DNA from: JACDAE01 sp963744875
GTDB taxonomy: Bacteria > Chloroflexota > Ktedonobacteria > Ktedonobacterales > Ktedonobacteraceae
Reading direction: 5' to 3'
Assembly (NCBI GenBank): GCA_963744875.1
Contig: CAVUVQ010000011.1
Coordinates: forward strand, 186,001-250,000
Length of the DNA: 64,000 nucleotides
This document shows positions 19,052 through 28,208 of this stretch, in pieces. A model generated the notes under the pieces. That model had not been told where the DNA came from. It saw nothing but the letters and a program-made list of their open reading frames with translations, and ran no database searches. The translations under genes and the position numbers were made by a program. Each line of letters begins with the position of its first letter. Position 1 is the first letter of the stretch.

Positions 19052-19783
19052 ATGCTTTTTTGTGGTCAGTGCGGTTTACAACTGAATGCCGATGATAAAC
19101 AATGTCCGCGCTGCGGCGCTCCAGTCGAGCCAGGAGCGCCGCAAGAAGATGCCTATGTGCAACCAGACGCACCAACTATGGCTTCTCCTTCGTTGCTGGG
19201 ACAGATGCAGCCTTTGCCCCCTGCTATACCCGATCAAGCCGGAGGAGACCCACAAAAACTGATCCTGCGCCCGGACCAGAATACAGATAATTCCAATTAT
19301 GGGACGCAGGATATGTATGAAGCAACTCGACGCGTAGAATTGCCAGAGCAAGGCTATGGCCCGACTACACCTGGTACTCCTTCTCGTCCTGAAAGTGGCC
19401 CATCCTATCCAACGAACGCTCCTCAGACGCAATATTCTCAGAATAGAGGGGCTTACCCTCCACAAAACATGTATGCACAATATCCACAAAGTGGCAGTAA
19501 TTACGGCCCGTCAGGAGCATCTTATCCTGGTCCACAGGGTTATCAGCCCTACCCGTCCCAGGAGAGGCGTATAGCGCAAAATGCCAGGGGACGTACCACT
19601 GCACTCGTTATTATCCTGTTAGGACTATTGCTCATCCTGGTTGCAATGACGCTTTTTATTCTAGAACGCAACAGCGTCTTTGGAAGCAGCTACGGCCTCA
19701 ATACCCACCTCGTCGTCACTATACCCCGCCCATCAGACCAACATGGTGTATACCGTGTACCCCAAAAGATCCCGAATTCGTAA
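19052..19783 (+). CDS. Zinc-ribbon, proline-rich, single-pass membrane protein
   Basis: A 243-residue relative, in architecture, of the protein at 14863. The zinc ribbon (CGQCG ... CPRCG) occupies residues 4-26. A low-complexity linker rich in Pro, Tyr, Gly, Gln and Ser follows for about 150 residues (SGSNYGPSGASYPGPQGYQP). One membrane helix (TALVIILLGLLLILVAMTLFIL) is near residue 195. Only about 25 residues lie beyond it, unlike the 14863 protein with its folded outer domain. It has a GGGAGCC ribosome binding site and starts 23 bases after lon, so cotranscription with lon is likely. Its function is unknown. The closing sequence runs into a low-complexity region, and a late frameshift cannot be ruled out. 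Confidence 0.7.
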   Translation: MLFCGQCGLQLNADDKQCPRCGAPVEPGAPQEDAYVQPDAPTMASPSLLGQMQPLPPAIPDQAGGDPQKLILRPDQNTDNSNYGTQDMYEATRRVELPEQGYGPTTPGTPSRPESGPSYPTNAPQTQYSQNRGAYPPQNMYAQYPQSGSNYGPSGASYPGPQGYQPYPSQERRIAQNARGRTTALVIILLGLLLILVAMTLFILERNSVFGSSYGLNTHLVVTIPRPSDQHGVYRVPQKIPNS

Positions 19784-19874
19784 AAACAACACATTCCCAA
19801 CACCCCACAAAGACGCAGACACGCAGAGATTTCGGGATATACAACTGAAACCAAAACATGTTACAATACAGCCC

Positions 19875-20979
19875 ATGAGTGAACTAACAAATCAAATCGA
19901 ACGCATGCAAACACGCGTCGAAAAAACTATGGTGCGTCTTTGACCTGGCTAATAAAGCTACCCGCATCAATCAACTAGAAGAAGAGAGCATGGCTCCCGA
20001 CTTCTGGAACGATAATCGCAAAGCACAGGCGCAGATGCAACAACTAACCGCATTACGCGAGGAAGTCTCCACCTGGGAAAGTATCGCTACACAACTGAAA
20101 GACCTGCACGGATTAGTCGAATTACTGGAAGAGGAGCCAGATGAAGAGATGCAGGCTGAAGTTGTCCAATCCCTTCAATCCCTTGATGAGCAGGTGAAGA
20201 AACTTCAGTTTGCCCTGATGTTGAATGGAGAACACGACGAAAAAAATGCTATTTTCAGTATTCACGCAGGCAGTGGAGGTGTCGATGCTCAGGACTGGGC
20301 TGAGATGCTGTTGCGCATGTACCTGCGCTGGGCCGAGCATCACCATTTCCGCACCGAGGTCTACGACTATAGCGAAGGTGATGAGGCTGGCCTTAAAAGT
20401 ACCACCGTTGAAATCACTGGACGCTATGCATATGGCTATCTGCGCTCAGAGATCGGTACCCATCGCCTGATCCGCCTCTCTCCATTCGATGCCGCCCATC
20501 GTCGCCATACCTCATTTGCCAAAGTTGAGGTATTGCCCGATATCGATGATACCATTGAAATCACGATTCGTCCCGATGATATCGAGACCGATACCTACCG
20601 TTCAACAGGCGCAGGCGGCCAGCACGTCAATAAGACCGACTCCGCTGTGCGCATCCGCCATTTGCCGACCGGTATTGTCGTGACGTGCCAGAATGAACGC
20701 TCACAGATCCAGAATCGTGAGGTCGCGATGAAGTTACTGCGAGCACGCCTCTATGAGTTGGAACAGAAGAAACACGAGGAAGAAACGGCACGCCTCAAAG
20801 GTGAGAACGTGCAGGCTGATTTCGGCACCCAGATTCGTTCGGTAACCGTCCATCCTTATTCCATTGTGAAGGATCATCGTACCAACTACGAAACAGGCAA
20901 TACAGAGGGCTATCTGGCAGGTGATGTAGACCCATTCATCTATGCATACTTGCAGGATAAAGCAGGAGGCGTAGAATAG
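19875..20979 (+). CDS. prfB: Peptide chain release factor 2, programmed +1 frameshift
   Basis: RF2 terminates translation at UGA and UAA. The start is ATG 19875; the first 22 codons end in CTT-TGA-C at 19938-19944. This is the universal RF2 shift site, at which a slow UGA, read by RF2 itself, lets the ribosome move +1. The sequence then continues as LDLANKATRINQLEEESMAP in the frame that ends at 20979. The full product is 367 residues, like other RF2 proteins. SPF in RLSPFDAAHRRHTSF is the RF2 anticodon tripeptide, and GAGGQHVNKTDSAV has the catalytic GGQ. A GGTG lies upstream of the shift site, weaker than the E. coli Shine-Dalgarno-like element. RF2 autoregulation by this mechanism is well established. 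Confidence 0.96.
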
Positions 20980-21080
20980 GGGCCAGATTGATCGCGCCCA
21001 CATATGGAACGCCATCGCGCCCGCGGGTGGAACAATTCATCATCCCTGACACCCGCGGGCGCGATCAATCGGATCCCCAC
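20980..21080. repeat. Palindromic repeat, copy D (divergent)
   Basis: GGGGCCAGATTGATCGCGCC is matched by GGGCGCGATCAATCGGATCC at the other end, and an inner ACCCGCGGGCGCGAT pair lies between. It resembles copies A-C in layout and in ending at a gene stop, but the core differs (ATTGATCGCGCC). It separates the convergent prfB and sigma factor genes and may end both transcripts. Confidence 0.65.
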
Positions 21081-21089
21081 ATATTGAAA

Positions 21090-22139
21090 CTAGCGTACAA
21101 ACTCACGCTGCCCATCATAACGATCAGGATAACGGAGTTTGCGCAGAGCCTTGACCTCAATCTGACGTATCCGCTCACGCGTGAGGTGAAAGAGGACGCT
21201 GACTTCTTCCAGTGAGAGAGAATGCCCATCCTTGAGACCATAGCGCATTTCAATAATTGTACGTTCACGCGGATTCAGAACATCCATAGCCTGCTCAATA
21301 TGATCGCGTTGAATTTGATAAGCAACCTGATCAACCGGCACAACCAGCGTTGCATCTTCCAACATATCAGCCAGATGATACTCTTCATCATCGGCCATCG
21401 GCGCATCTAAAGAGATTGGTTGCTCAGAAACGCTTAACAACTCTACGACGCGTTCGCGTGGCAGGCCAACCTCGGCGGCAAGCTGCTCTGGTAAAGGCTC
21501 CAGACCCTGTTCTTGATACATACGACGAGCAATACGCTTGATCTTGTAAATAAGTTCAACCACATGAACGGGAATATGAATGCTGCGCGAGTGTTCCGCA
21601 ATGGAGCGACTGATCGCTTGCCGAATCCACCAGGTGGCGTAGGTACTGAAGCGAAAACCACGTTTATAGTCAAACTTTTGGGTTGCACGCATCAACCCAA
21701 TATTTCCCTCCTGAATCAGATCGAGAAGAGGAAGTCCTTGATTTGAATAACGTTTAGCAATGCTGACAACTAGACGTAGATTGGCCTCAATCAGGCGCTG
21801 ACGTGCTCGCTGATCCCCTCGCGTCACGCGCTCCGCCAGCAAGAGTTCCTGCTCGGCAGTCAGCAGTGGGTACATCCCGATCTCCTTGAGATACTGCTTC
21901 ACCGAATCATCAACAGCACTGCGCTGATCCTCACCCTCCTCCTCTACAACTTCCTCCTCATACTCATAACAGAAACTACGCTCATTGGCCCCCAATTCAC
22001 TACGCTCATACATGGAATCCTTTCCATAATGTCTTTTTCCTACTACACCGGACAATTCACTATCAACGCTGTGAGAGGCTCTGGTTGCTCTTACACTCAC
22101 GACGGATACTCCTTCTTCACGCTCTTTGACCTGTAACAA
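21090..22139 (-). CDS. RpoD/SigA-type sigma factor
   Basis: A 349-residue sigma-70 protein. After an acidic, non-conserved N-terminal stretch of about 75 residues, region 1.2 starts (SVKQYLKEIGMYPLLTAEQE). Region 2 follows with NLRLVVSIAKRYSNQGLPLL, then DLIQEGNIGLMRATQKFDYK, then FSTYATWWIRQAISRSIAEH. Region 3 and region 4 (LNPRERTIIEMRYGL ... LTRERIRQIEVKALRKLRYP) complete it. The region 2.4 helix is intact for TATAAT recognition. The absence of a long region 1.1 makes it either a short primary sigma or a group 2 sigma; I do not assign rpoD firmly. The alternative start at MYERSEL would shorten it by about 40 residues. It is convergent with prfB. Confidence 0.85.
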   Translation of the reverse strand: MLQVKEREEGVSVVSVRATRASHSVDSELSGVVGKRHYGKDSMYERSELGANERSFCYEYEEEVVEEEGEDQRSAVDDSVKQYLKEIGMYPLLTAEQELLLAERVTRGDQRARQRLIEANLRLVVSIAKRYSNQGLPLLDLIQEGNIGLMRATQKFDYKRGFRFSTYATWWIRQAISRSIAEHSRSIHIPVHVVELIYKIKRIARRMYQEQGLEPLPEQLAAEVGLPRERVVELLSVSEQPISLDAPMADDEEYHLADMLEDATLVVPVDQVAYQIQRDHIEQAMDVLNPRERTIIEMRYGLKDGHSLSLEEVSVLFHLTRERIRQIEVKALRKLRYPDRYDGQREFVR

Positions 22140-22691
22140 TGACGGTAATACCCCCGAAAATAACTGCGATGAGTTATGCCGTTCCCAATAAATGAGTCCC
22201 AGTTTTCTTTAGTGCAAGAAGCGTGCCAGAAAGAGACTTTTTCTATATAGCGTGATATTCCTGCATCAAAGAGAGGAAAGGATGCGCACAAAGCGACCAT
22301 GCTAAGGGCCTGGACGAGAAGACCGATGCCAATGGGTGGGGAAGCAGGAGAAACCGAGCGGTGAACGCAAATGACGTTACTAGATGAAGATATTTACATA
22401 TTTGAGGAAAATTCCACACTCCCACAGACAATATGCATACATATCTATTCATAGACGCTTGACGAGAGTTGTAACTCCTGTTATTCTGAAGGTAGGGGAT
22501 AGCGGTGCAAGCGTTTTGTCGCTTCGCGTTGTCGGTTGCAGCAGGCAATTTGACAGGAGCGCGGCAGCGATAACCTGCAATACGGGAAATGGTTGCGTCG
22601 TTATCGGGATCTTAACTCTCTTTTTAAAGCTGAGCGAAGAAGAGAATACATAGAATTGTACTATGACTATGAATATTTCTTCACCAATCTG
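22140..22691. other. Intergenic region, no gene seen
   Basis: About 550 bases between the divergent sigma factor and the zinc-ribbon/ftsY cluster. Small frames exist, but none has a convincing ribosome binding site or familiar motif. It likely carries the upstream control region of the sigma factor gene. Confidence 0.35.
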
Positions 22692-22720
22692 CTGACAGAA
22701 AAAGGGAGTTGTGATATGAT
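22692..22720 (+). promoter_or_regulatory. Likely promoter of the zinc-ribbon/ftsY/acc cluster
   Basis: CTGACA at 22692-22697 and TATGAT at 22715-22720 are 17 bases apart. The predicted transcript would have a leader of about 140 bases before the GTG at 22867. A weak hairpin (GGAGGCTCCCCCTCGGC region) lies in the leader, and no known riboswitch is recognised. Confidence 0.55.
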
Positions 22721-22866
22721 AGTGAGGGCATGGATTATACCCTGCTGTGGGGATGCGGATGCAGCGGCGGAGGCTCCCCCTCGGCTGACTTTCTCGCAAC
22801 GCCTTGCTTTTTTATAAGTTCAGGCGAGCGATTATTACCTCCAGAGAGAAGGAAGGAGGCGACTTC

Positions 22867-23082
22867 GTGGAAAACGCATTTCCCAAGTGTCGCAAATGTA
22901 GTGAAGGTGATCTGGTTCCGCTTTCGGATTTCGGTAGCCAGGGAGCTTCCATTGAGTACAAGGCATGGGTCTGTACCAACCCATCTTGTTTGTACAATAT
23001 CAAGATCCGTAACGGCGATATTATTATCAATGAACCCATTAGTGATGGCTCACTCCATTCATATCGCAGCGGTCGCCAATAG
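22867..23082 (+). CDS. Small zinc-ribbon protein
   Basis: A 71-residue protein starting at GTG, preceded by a perfect AAGGAGG seven bases upstream. It contains CRKC near residue 8 and a second cysteine pair in VCTNPSCLYN near residue 36, so one zinc site is likely. The strand pairs around the second knuckle (IEYKAWVCTNPSCLYNIKIR) resemble the zinc-ribbon of RNA-polymerase-like and ribosomal proteins. The exact family is not recognised. It lies about 200 bases upstream of ftsY on the same strand and may be transcribed with it. Confidence 0.7.
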   Translation: MENAFPKCRKCSEGDLVPLSDFGSQGASIEYKAWVCTNPSCLYNIKIRNGDIIINEPISDGSLHSYRSGRQ

Positions 23083-23289
23083 GGGTGGGGTGTAGTGCAG
23101 CACGCCTCCGAACAGTTTCGACAACTCAGTGGCGTGTTCACAGAGGGCAAAGGGTCAGGGTACATTCCTCTCTCCTTTTGCCTTTCTTCTATAGAGGGAG
23201 CATATACTAGTGAACGTCTTCCCTCTTCTTCGAAGTTGAGAGGGGATCGCATTAGATGATGAGAGATATTCGAAGGAGCCACAACTAAC

Positions 23290-24285
23290 GTGTTCAATCG
23301 ATTCTTTGGACAGAAGCCTGAGGAAGACCCCAAGAAAGACTCAGGAAAAACGCAAGAGGGTGCAGTCGATCAGCCTGCTTCCGAGCCGCGTTTTACCTTC
23401 CTGAACCGCACCAGACAACTCTTCAGCCGCATCAGCAACAACGTCGAACAAAACGATACCATTACCGACTCCCTCTGGGAGGATCTAGAAGAGTCTCTCC
23501 TTGAAGCTGATGTTGGGCCAAGGACAACCATCGGGCTTATTGAACATCTGCGTCAGCGAGCTACAGATGAAAAAATGCGCACAGGAGCACAGGTGCAACG
23601 TGCTTTGCGCGAGGAAATGAGCCTTTTGCTGGGCGACTCAGCACCATTGCGCTTCTCAAAACAGTCTCCACTCACGATCATCCTGGTCATTGGCGTCAAT
23701 GGTTCCGGCAAAACCACCACCATCGCAAAGCTGGCATACCGCCTCAAAAACGAGGGCCACAAGGTTGTTCTGGCCGCTGGTGATACGTTTCGCGCCGCCG
23801 CAATCGATCAGTTGAAGGTCTGGGGCGAACGCCTCGATGTTCCGGTGATCAGCCAGAATCCCAACTCCGATCCCGGTGCCGTTGTCTATGACTCTATCCA
23901 GGCAGCGCAAACCCGTGGCTGTGACGTGTTGATTGTTGATACCGCTGGCCGTCTTCATACAAAGTATAATCTGATGGAAGAATTAAAAAAAATTAATAGA
24001 GTTATTCAAAAATTTGTTCCCGATGGTCCACACGAGTTGTTAATGGTCATTGATGCAACGACGGGGCAGAACGCGCTGTTGCAGGCGCGTCAATTTGCGG
24101 CATCCATTGGTTTAACAGGTGTCGTCATCACCAAGCTTGATAGTACAGCGAAGGGAGGGTTCGCCTTTGCCGTCTCGGATGATCTGGGGGTGCCCATCAA
24201 ATTTATTGGTACTGGGGAAAAGGTCGAAAACCTGGCACCATTCGATCCACAGAGTTTTGTAGCGGCGCTCTTCGCTCAAGAGTAA
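23290..24285 (+). CDS. ftsY: Signal recognition particle receptor FtsY
   Basis: FtsY docks ribosome-SRP complexes at the membrane and hydrolyses GTP with Ffh. The protein has 331 residues. A charged N-terminal A-region of about 35 residues is followed by the N domain (LWEDLEESLLEADVGPRTT) and the G domain. The G1 P-loop is GVNGSGKTTTIAKLA, then GDTFRAAAIDQL, DTAGRL and TKLD. The terminal GTGEKVENLAPFDPQSFVAALF motif is standard. The start is GTG, with GAAGGAG about eleven bases upstream. The N-terminal region lacks a transmembrane helix, as in most bacterial FtsY. accD follows 13 bases later, so the pair is probably one transcript. Confidence 0.95.
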   Translation: MFNRFFGQKPEEDPKKDSGKTQEGAVDQPASEPRFTFLNRTRQLFSRISNNVEQNDTITDSLWEDLEESLLEADVGPRTTIGLIEHLRQRATDEKMRTGAQVQRALREEMSLLLGDSAPLRFSKQSPLTIILVIGVNGSGKTTTIAKLAYRLKNEGHKVVLAAGDTFRAAAIDQLKVWGERLDVPVISQNPNSDPGAVVYDSIQAAQTRGCDVLIVDTAGRLHTKYNLMEELKKINRVIQKFVPDGPHELLMVIDATTGQNALLQARQFAASIGLTGVVITKLDSTAKGGFAFAVSDDLGVPIKFIGTGEKVENLAPFDPQSFVAALFAQE

Positions 24286-24298
24286 AGGAAGGTCCATT

Positions 24299-25192
24299 AT
24301 GGTTAAAGAAGCGGCCATTCCATCCACGGTGCAGGCAGCCTCTACGAACGAGGGAAAGGTACGTCTCCCAACAGCGGGCAACTTAGCCGTGAAATGCCCA
24401 AAATGTAAAGAACTTCTGTATACACGGGATTGGCAGAAGAATTTGAAGATCTGCTCACGGTGTGCCTATCACTTCAAACTGAATGCCTATGAGCGCATTG
24501 ATCTGCTCGTCGATCCTGATAGTTTCGTCGAGATAGACGCAGCAATGATTCCCGAAGACCCTTTGCATTTTGTTGTAAGTCCTCCCAATACGCCGAAGAC
24601 ACTTGATTATGCCGACAAACTCCTTGAAGAACGCAAGAAAGCGGGCCAGAACGAAGCGGTGATCAGCGGTTATGCAACCATCGAAGGAAAACCTCTGGCG
24701 CTGGCCGTGATGGATTTTCATTTCATGGGTGGCAGTATGGGCTCAGTCGTGGGCGAAAGAATTACCCGTGCTGTTGAAACCGCTATCGAACGCCATATAC
24801 CCGCGCTCATTATCTCAGCCTCCGGTGGGGCACGCATGCAAGAGGGTCTCTACTCATTGATGCAAATGGCGAAAATATCTGCAGCCCTCTCCCGACTTGG
24901 TGAAATGGGTCTTCCTTATTTTAGTCTACTGACTGATCCAACCACCGGAGGAGTCTCTGCCAGCTTTGCCTTTCAGGGAGATGTTATTCTTGCCGAACCA
25001 GGAGCGCTTATCTGCTTTACTGGTCCACGCGTGATTGAGGGGTTCATGCATATCAAGGTACCAGAAAATACCATTAACTCCGATTTCGCGCTCCAGCATG
25101 GTATGATCGATGCGGTTGTCCACAGGCGTGATCTTCGTCAGACGTTAGCACGCCTCTTACAATTATATACATCCACACCAGGCTTACAATAA
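24299..25192 (+). CDS. accD: Acetyl-CoA carboxylase carboxyltransferase subunit beta
   Basis: The beta subunit of the carboxyltransferase transfers CO2 from carboxybiotin to acetyl-CoA to make malonyl-CoA, the first step of fatty acid synthesis. The protein has 297 residues. The N-terminal zinc finger has CPKCKELL and CSRCAYHF (four cysteines). The carboxyltransferase core shows DFHFMGGSMGSVVGERITRA, then SASGGARMQEG, then TDPTTGGVSASFA and GFTGPRVI-like AGALICFTGPRVIEG in outline. AGGAAGG lies about eight bases before the ATG. It sits between ftsY and accA, the latter starting 57 bases later. Confidence 0.95.
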   Translation: MVKEAAIPSTVQAASTNEGKVRLPTAGNLAVKCPKCKELLYTRDWQKNLKICSRCAYHFKLNAYERIDLLVDPDSFVEIDAAMIPEDPLHFVVSPPNTPKTLDYADKLLEERKKAGQNEAVISGYATIEGKPLALAVMDFHFMGGSMGSVVGERITRAVETAIERHIPALIISASGGARMQEGLYSLMQMAKISAALSRLGEMGLPYFSLLTDPTTGGVSASFAFQGDVILAEPGALICFTGPRVIEGFMHIKVPENTINSDFALQHGMIDAVVHRRDLRQTLARLLQLYTSTPGLQ

Positions 25193-25249
25193 TTCTGGGA
25201 GGGTTCTACGGCAAGCACAGATGCTTGTAATGAAGTGGAGGGAAATGCG

Positions 25250-26244
25250 ATGGCCTATGATTTAGAATTCGAGAAGCCGCTGGCGGATATAGAAAAAAGA
25301 ATACATACGCTGCAGCGCAAGGGTGATCGTCTGAAATCTGATGATCAGGCTCAGCTCCGTACGCTCGAACGTGAGCTGCAGAGTAAAACTGAGGAAGCTG
25401 TACGGTCATCTTACGCCATGGCAAACGGTGCAGGTAGCACGGCATAGAAACCGCCCCTACTCTGCTCGATTATATCAAATTCATGTGCGACGATTTCTTT
25501 GAGCTACACGGGGACCGTTCCTTTGGAGACGATCATGCGATCGTAGCGGGTCCCGCCACCCTTGATGGGCAGACTGTCGTCTTTGTCTGTCATCAAAAGG
25601 GACGTGACATGAAGGAGATGCAATATCGTAATCTCGGTATGCCCCACCCCGAGGGATATCGCAAAGCCCAACGCCTGATGCGTCATGCTGAAAAATTCGG
25701 TTTCCCAATCATTACATTGATTGATGCGCCGGGTGCTTCAGTAGCATTGCCAGATGAGGAACGAGGACAATCCGAGGCCATTGCATCCAGTCTCTACCTC
25801 ATGTTCCAGTTGCGTGTTCCTATTATCGCAACAGTCACGGGTGAGGGATGCAGTGGAGGTGCACTGGCAATCAGTATTGCTGATCGCATTTTGATGATGG
25901 AGCACAGTTACTACACTGTGGCCGCCCCAGAAGCTGCCGCTGATATCTTAAAATTTGGTTCAGCCCATGCATCTCTTGCCGCCGAGGGTCAGAGGATTAC
26001 GGCCAGAGACACCCTTGCCTTCAACATTGCTGATGCTCTCATTCCGGAGCCATTGGGGGGTGCTCACCGCGACCATCGGCAAGCAGCAGAATCTTTAAAG
26101 CAGGCTCTCCTGCTGCATCTGGAAGAACTTAAACGCTTGCCTGTCGAAGAATTGCTAGAGAAGCGCTACCAGAAGTTCCGTGCCATCGGAAAATTCGGAT
26201 GGGCAGAAAGTTCTTTGGAGCCGCAGATATCCGAGAAAATGTGA
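25250..26244 (+). CDS. accA: Acetyl-CoA carboxylase carboxyltransferase subunit alpha, with two single-base frameshifts
   Basis: Partner of accD in malonyl-CoA synthesis. The frame starting at ATG 25250 (GGAGGG seven bases before) gives the coiled-coil N-terminus (EFEKPLADIEKRIHTL). After 25388 the conserved segment KLRKLYGHLTPWQTVQVARH is read one base out, and from 25457 PTLLDYIKF continues in the third frame to the catalytic core. The core has FELHGDRSFGDD, then DAPGA, EERGQSEAIA and GEGCSGGALAI. Removing one A from AAAA at 25385-25388 and one C from CCCC at 25454-25457 gives one clean protein of 330 residues. As accA is normally essential, an assembly error is the best explanation; translation from ATG 25483 alone would lack the N-terminal 78 residues. 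Confidence 0.9.
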
Positions 26245-26304
26245 GGTTGAGGTATTGACTTATCCGAACTAATGCGCTATGATAGATCCTGCAAATGCAG
26301 ATAA

Positions 26305-26385
26305 GCCGGTGTGGCGGAACGGTATACGCGCTTGTCTCAAAAACAAGTCCCGCAAGGGTTGAGGGTTCGAATCTCTCCACCGGCA
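26305..26385 (+). tRNA. tRNA-Leu(CAA)
   Basis: The acceptor stem pairs GCCGGTG with CACCGGC, followed by discriminator A. The anticodon stem CTTGT/ACAAG holds the loop CTCAAAA, with anticodon CAA. A variable arm and a T arm with GGGTTCGAATCTC follow. The size of 81 bases fits a class II tRNA with a modest variable arm. CCA is not encoded. It lies downstream of accA, where mobile elements often insert; the IS630 remnant starts about 250 bases later. Confidence 0.92.
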
Positions 26386-26640
26386 TGACCCATCTTCTGA
26401 TGTCCACGGAAGTCGCTCCTGTGCTCATTTCTCACCTTCAGTTTCCACCGTTTTCTTTGAAAATCGTTGGGTGTTTTTCGGTTTTCCTGTCAACGTTCCT
26501 GTCAGTTTGAAGCCGAAGAAACACCGTTTAAAAAGGTAAAATAGGACCGCCCACTGGAGTTAGCAGACAAATAAAAGGAGCCTGCAATTGAGAGACAGAT
26601 CATTCTCATTGCAGGCTTCGCTCCACACTCATACTGTTCC
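26386..26640. repeat. Intergenic region with a hairpin next to the IS630 remnant
   Basis: AGCCTGCAATTGAG at 26579-26592 pairs with CTCATTGCAGGCT at 26605-26617, a 13-pair stem with one bulge. There is no T-tract. It may be a terminator of the tRNA transcript or a boundary left by an element. No gene is seen. Confidence 0.45.
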
Positions 26641-27325
26641 TCAGTTTACCTTGTCAGATTTGGGAAACCACTCAAGGAGTGCAGGTTAGTTCTGCTACGA
26701 TGAGCCGTGCAATCCAACGTCTGAACTGGACGCGTAAGAAAAAGACGTTGCAAGCAAGCGAACAGAAGGAAGAGGAGCGTGCAGCTTGGCGAGAACAAGC
26801 CCAGTCACTCGATGCAGGGAAATTGGTCTTCATTGATGAATGCGGCTCGAACATTGCTTTGACTCGCCTCCATGCCCGGTCGCCAAAAGGCAAGCGGGCA
26901 TATAGTGCAATTCCACGCAATAGACGAGCTAATATCACCCTCCTCGCTTCACTCTTGCTCCAGGGAATGAGCGAGGCGCTCATCTTGGAGGGGTCTATGG
27001 ATGTTCCCATTTTTGAACTCTCCATTGAACAGATTCTGGCTCCAAGTTTACAAGCCGAACAAATTGTCATCCTGGATAATTTAAGTATGCATATTGGAGA
27101 AAAGGTTCGACAAGCCATCGAAGCACGGGATGTCAACTCCTGTTTCTCCCATCCTATTCTCCCAACTTTTCGCCGATTGAGGAAGCATTCTCGAAGTTGA
27201 AAGCCTGTTTACGCCGAGTAGGAGCGCGCACTCAAGAGGCATTGCAGGAAGCGATTGGGCAAGTGCTGCTTATGATTACCAAGCAAGATGCTCTTGGCTG
27301 GTTTACGCATTGCGGTTATCTCGGA
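26640..27325 (+). pseudogene. IS630-family transposase remnant, truncated and frameshifted
   Basis: The DDE catalytic core of an IS630 transposase is present. The first Asp lies in FIDECGSN, the second in VILDNLSMH, and the Glu in SPNFSPIEEAFSKLK. The N-terminal DNA-binding half is mostly missing: only VSSATMSRAIQRLNWTRKKK remains, preceded by unrelated sequence in the same frame. A frame change occurs near the GGG at 27127-27129; adding one base restores the run QLLFLPSYSPNFSPIEEAF. IS630 elements sometimes use programmed frameshifting, but the truncated start shows this copy is dead. Terminal inverted repeats could not be recognised. The end near 27325 is estimated from the loss of homology after DALGWFTHCGYL. 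Confidence 0.8.
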
Positions 27326-27422
27326 AGCACAAGCCTACAGCACGCTTGGGAAAGATTAAGCACGTTGCGAAGCACGCATGTAAGTGGGCAACAGCAGGCA
27401 ATGTGTTCAATTGGGTGCGGTC

Positions 27423-28208
27423 TCAGCCAAGGAAGAACTCTTGCAATACCGGGGCGAGAACATCGCCAGTCAGGCTGTGGGTTTGGCCTTCCAGGGTGCG
27501 TAGCTGTGCATGAGGTATCACGTTGCTCAGTGTGCGTGCCGTGTTATACATAAAGGGAAAACTCGCGTCACCGTACATGACCAGCGTTGGCACACGCACC
27601 TGAGCGGCTCGTTCGATGGGCACGGCATTGTCTTTGCCCAGGATGGCGGTATGGTCGTAGGCAAGCGTTGGCGCTATCGCCTCAAGTGGTGCCCAGGCCG
27701 GGGTCTGACGCATTGCTGTGATCTGCTCGTCTGGCGTCCCAACATACCGCATAAAGAGCGCGGCTGCATCGCCTCGGTGACCGGCTGCTAAAGCTTCTGT
27801 CAGCTGTTGGATATATGTTCTCCACGCACGTTTCGCTTCGTGCTCATCATTATATGGAGGCTCATACATGGCAAGCTTCTTGATTTTTTCACCGAGCGAG
27901 ACTGCCGCATCAAGAGCAAGAGCTGCCCCCGAGGAATGGCCAAAGACGAAGGCTGATCCACCAGCCTCGGTGATCAGAGCATCGAGGTCTTCGATCTCTC
28001 GTTCGACGGCGTAGGGTGCGGTGTCCCCACTCTCCCCCCGGCCACGCCGGTCGTAGGCGAACACGCTGAAATGCGGCGCAAAGTGTGCTGCCAGGGAAGT
28101 CCAGTCGGTGCGTGTGGTAAATGCGCCAGTCACCAGGATGAGCGCGGGTCCCTGGCCAGGCTGATCGAACACGATGGGAGTGCCATCTTTGGAAATGACT
28201 GTTCTCAT
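27423..28208 (-). CDS. Alpha/beta hydrolase
   Basis: A 261-residue single-domain alpha/beta hydrolase. The nucleophile elbow GHSSG is near residue 91, an oxyanion-hole region precedes it (VTGAFTTRTDW), and the conserved YDRRGRGESGDT loop follows the second strand. A C-terminal GQTHSL supplies the likely catalytic histidine; the acid is probably the Asp of MYGDASF. The start is placed at 28208, with GAGAGGGAA upstream, dropping eight residues of a longer frame. Substrate is unknown. A truncated paralogue lies at 28970 in the same orientation, with about 50% identity around the nucleophile. Confidence 0.82.
   Translation of the reverse strand: MRTVISKDGTPIVFDQPGQGPALILVTGAFTTRTDWTSLAAHFAPHFSVFAYDRRGRGESGDTAPYAVEREIEDLDALITEAGGSAFVFGHSSGAALALDAAVSLGEKIKKLAMYEPPYNDEHEAKRAWRTYIQQLTEALAAGHRGDAAALFMRYVGTPDEQITAMRQTPAWAPLEAIAPTLAYDHTAILGKDNAVPIERAAQVRVPTLVMYGDASFPFMYNTARTLSNVIPHAQLRTLEGQTHSLTGDVLAPVLQEFFLG

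Noticed and set aside
22384..22817. Small frames in the region before the zinc-ribbon gene
   Set aside because: No good ribosome binding site or motif, and they overlap the predicted promoter at 22692-22720.
23093..23289. Possible structured RNA (SRP RNA) before ftsY
   Set aside because: The conserved bacterial SRP RNA loop GGAAGGAAGCAG-type sequence is absent, so there is no support.
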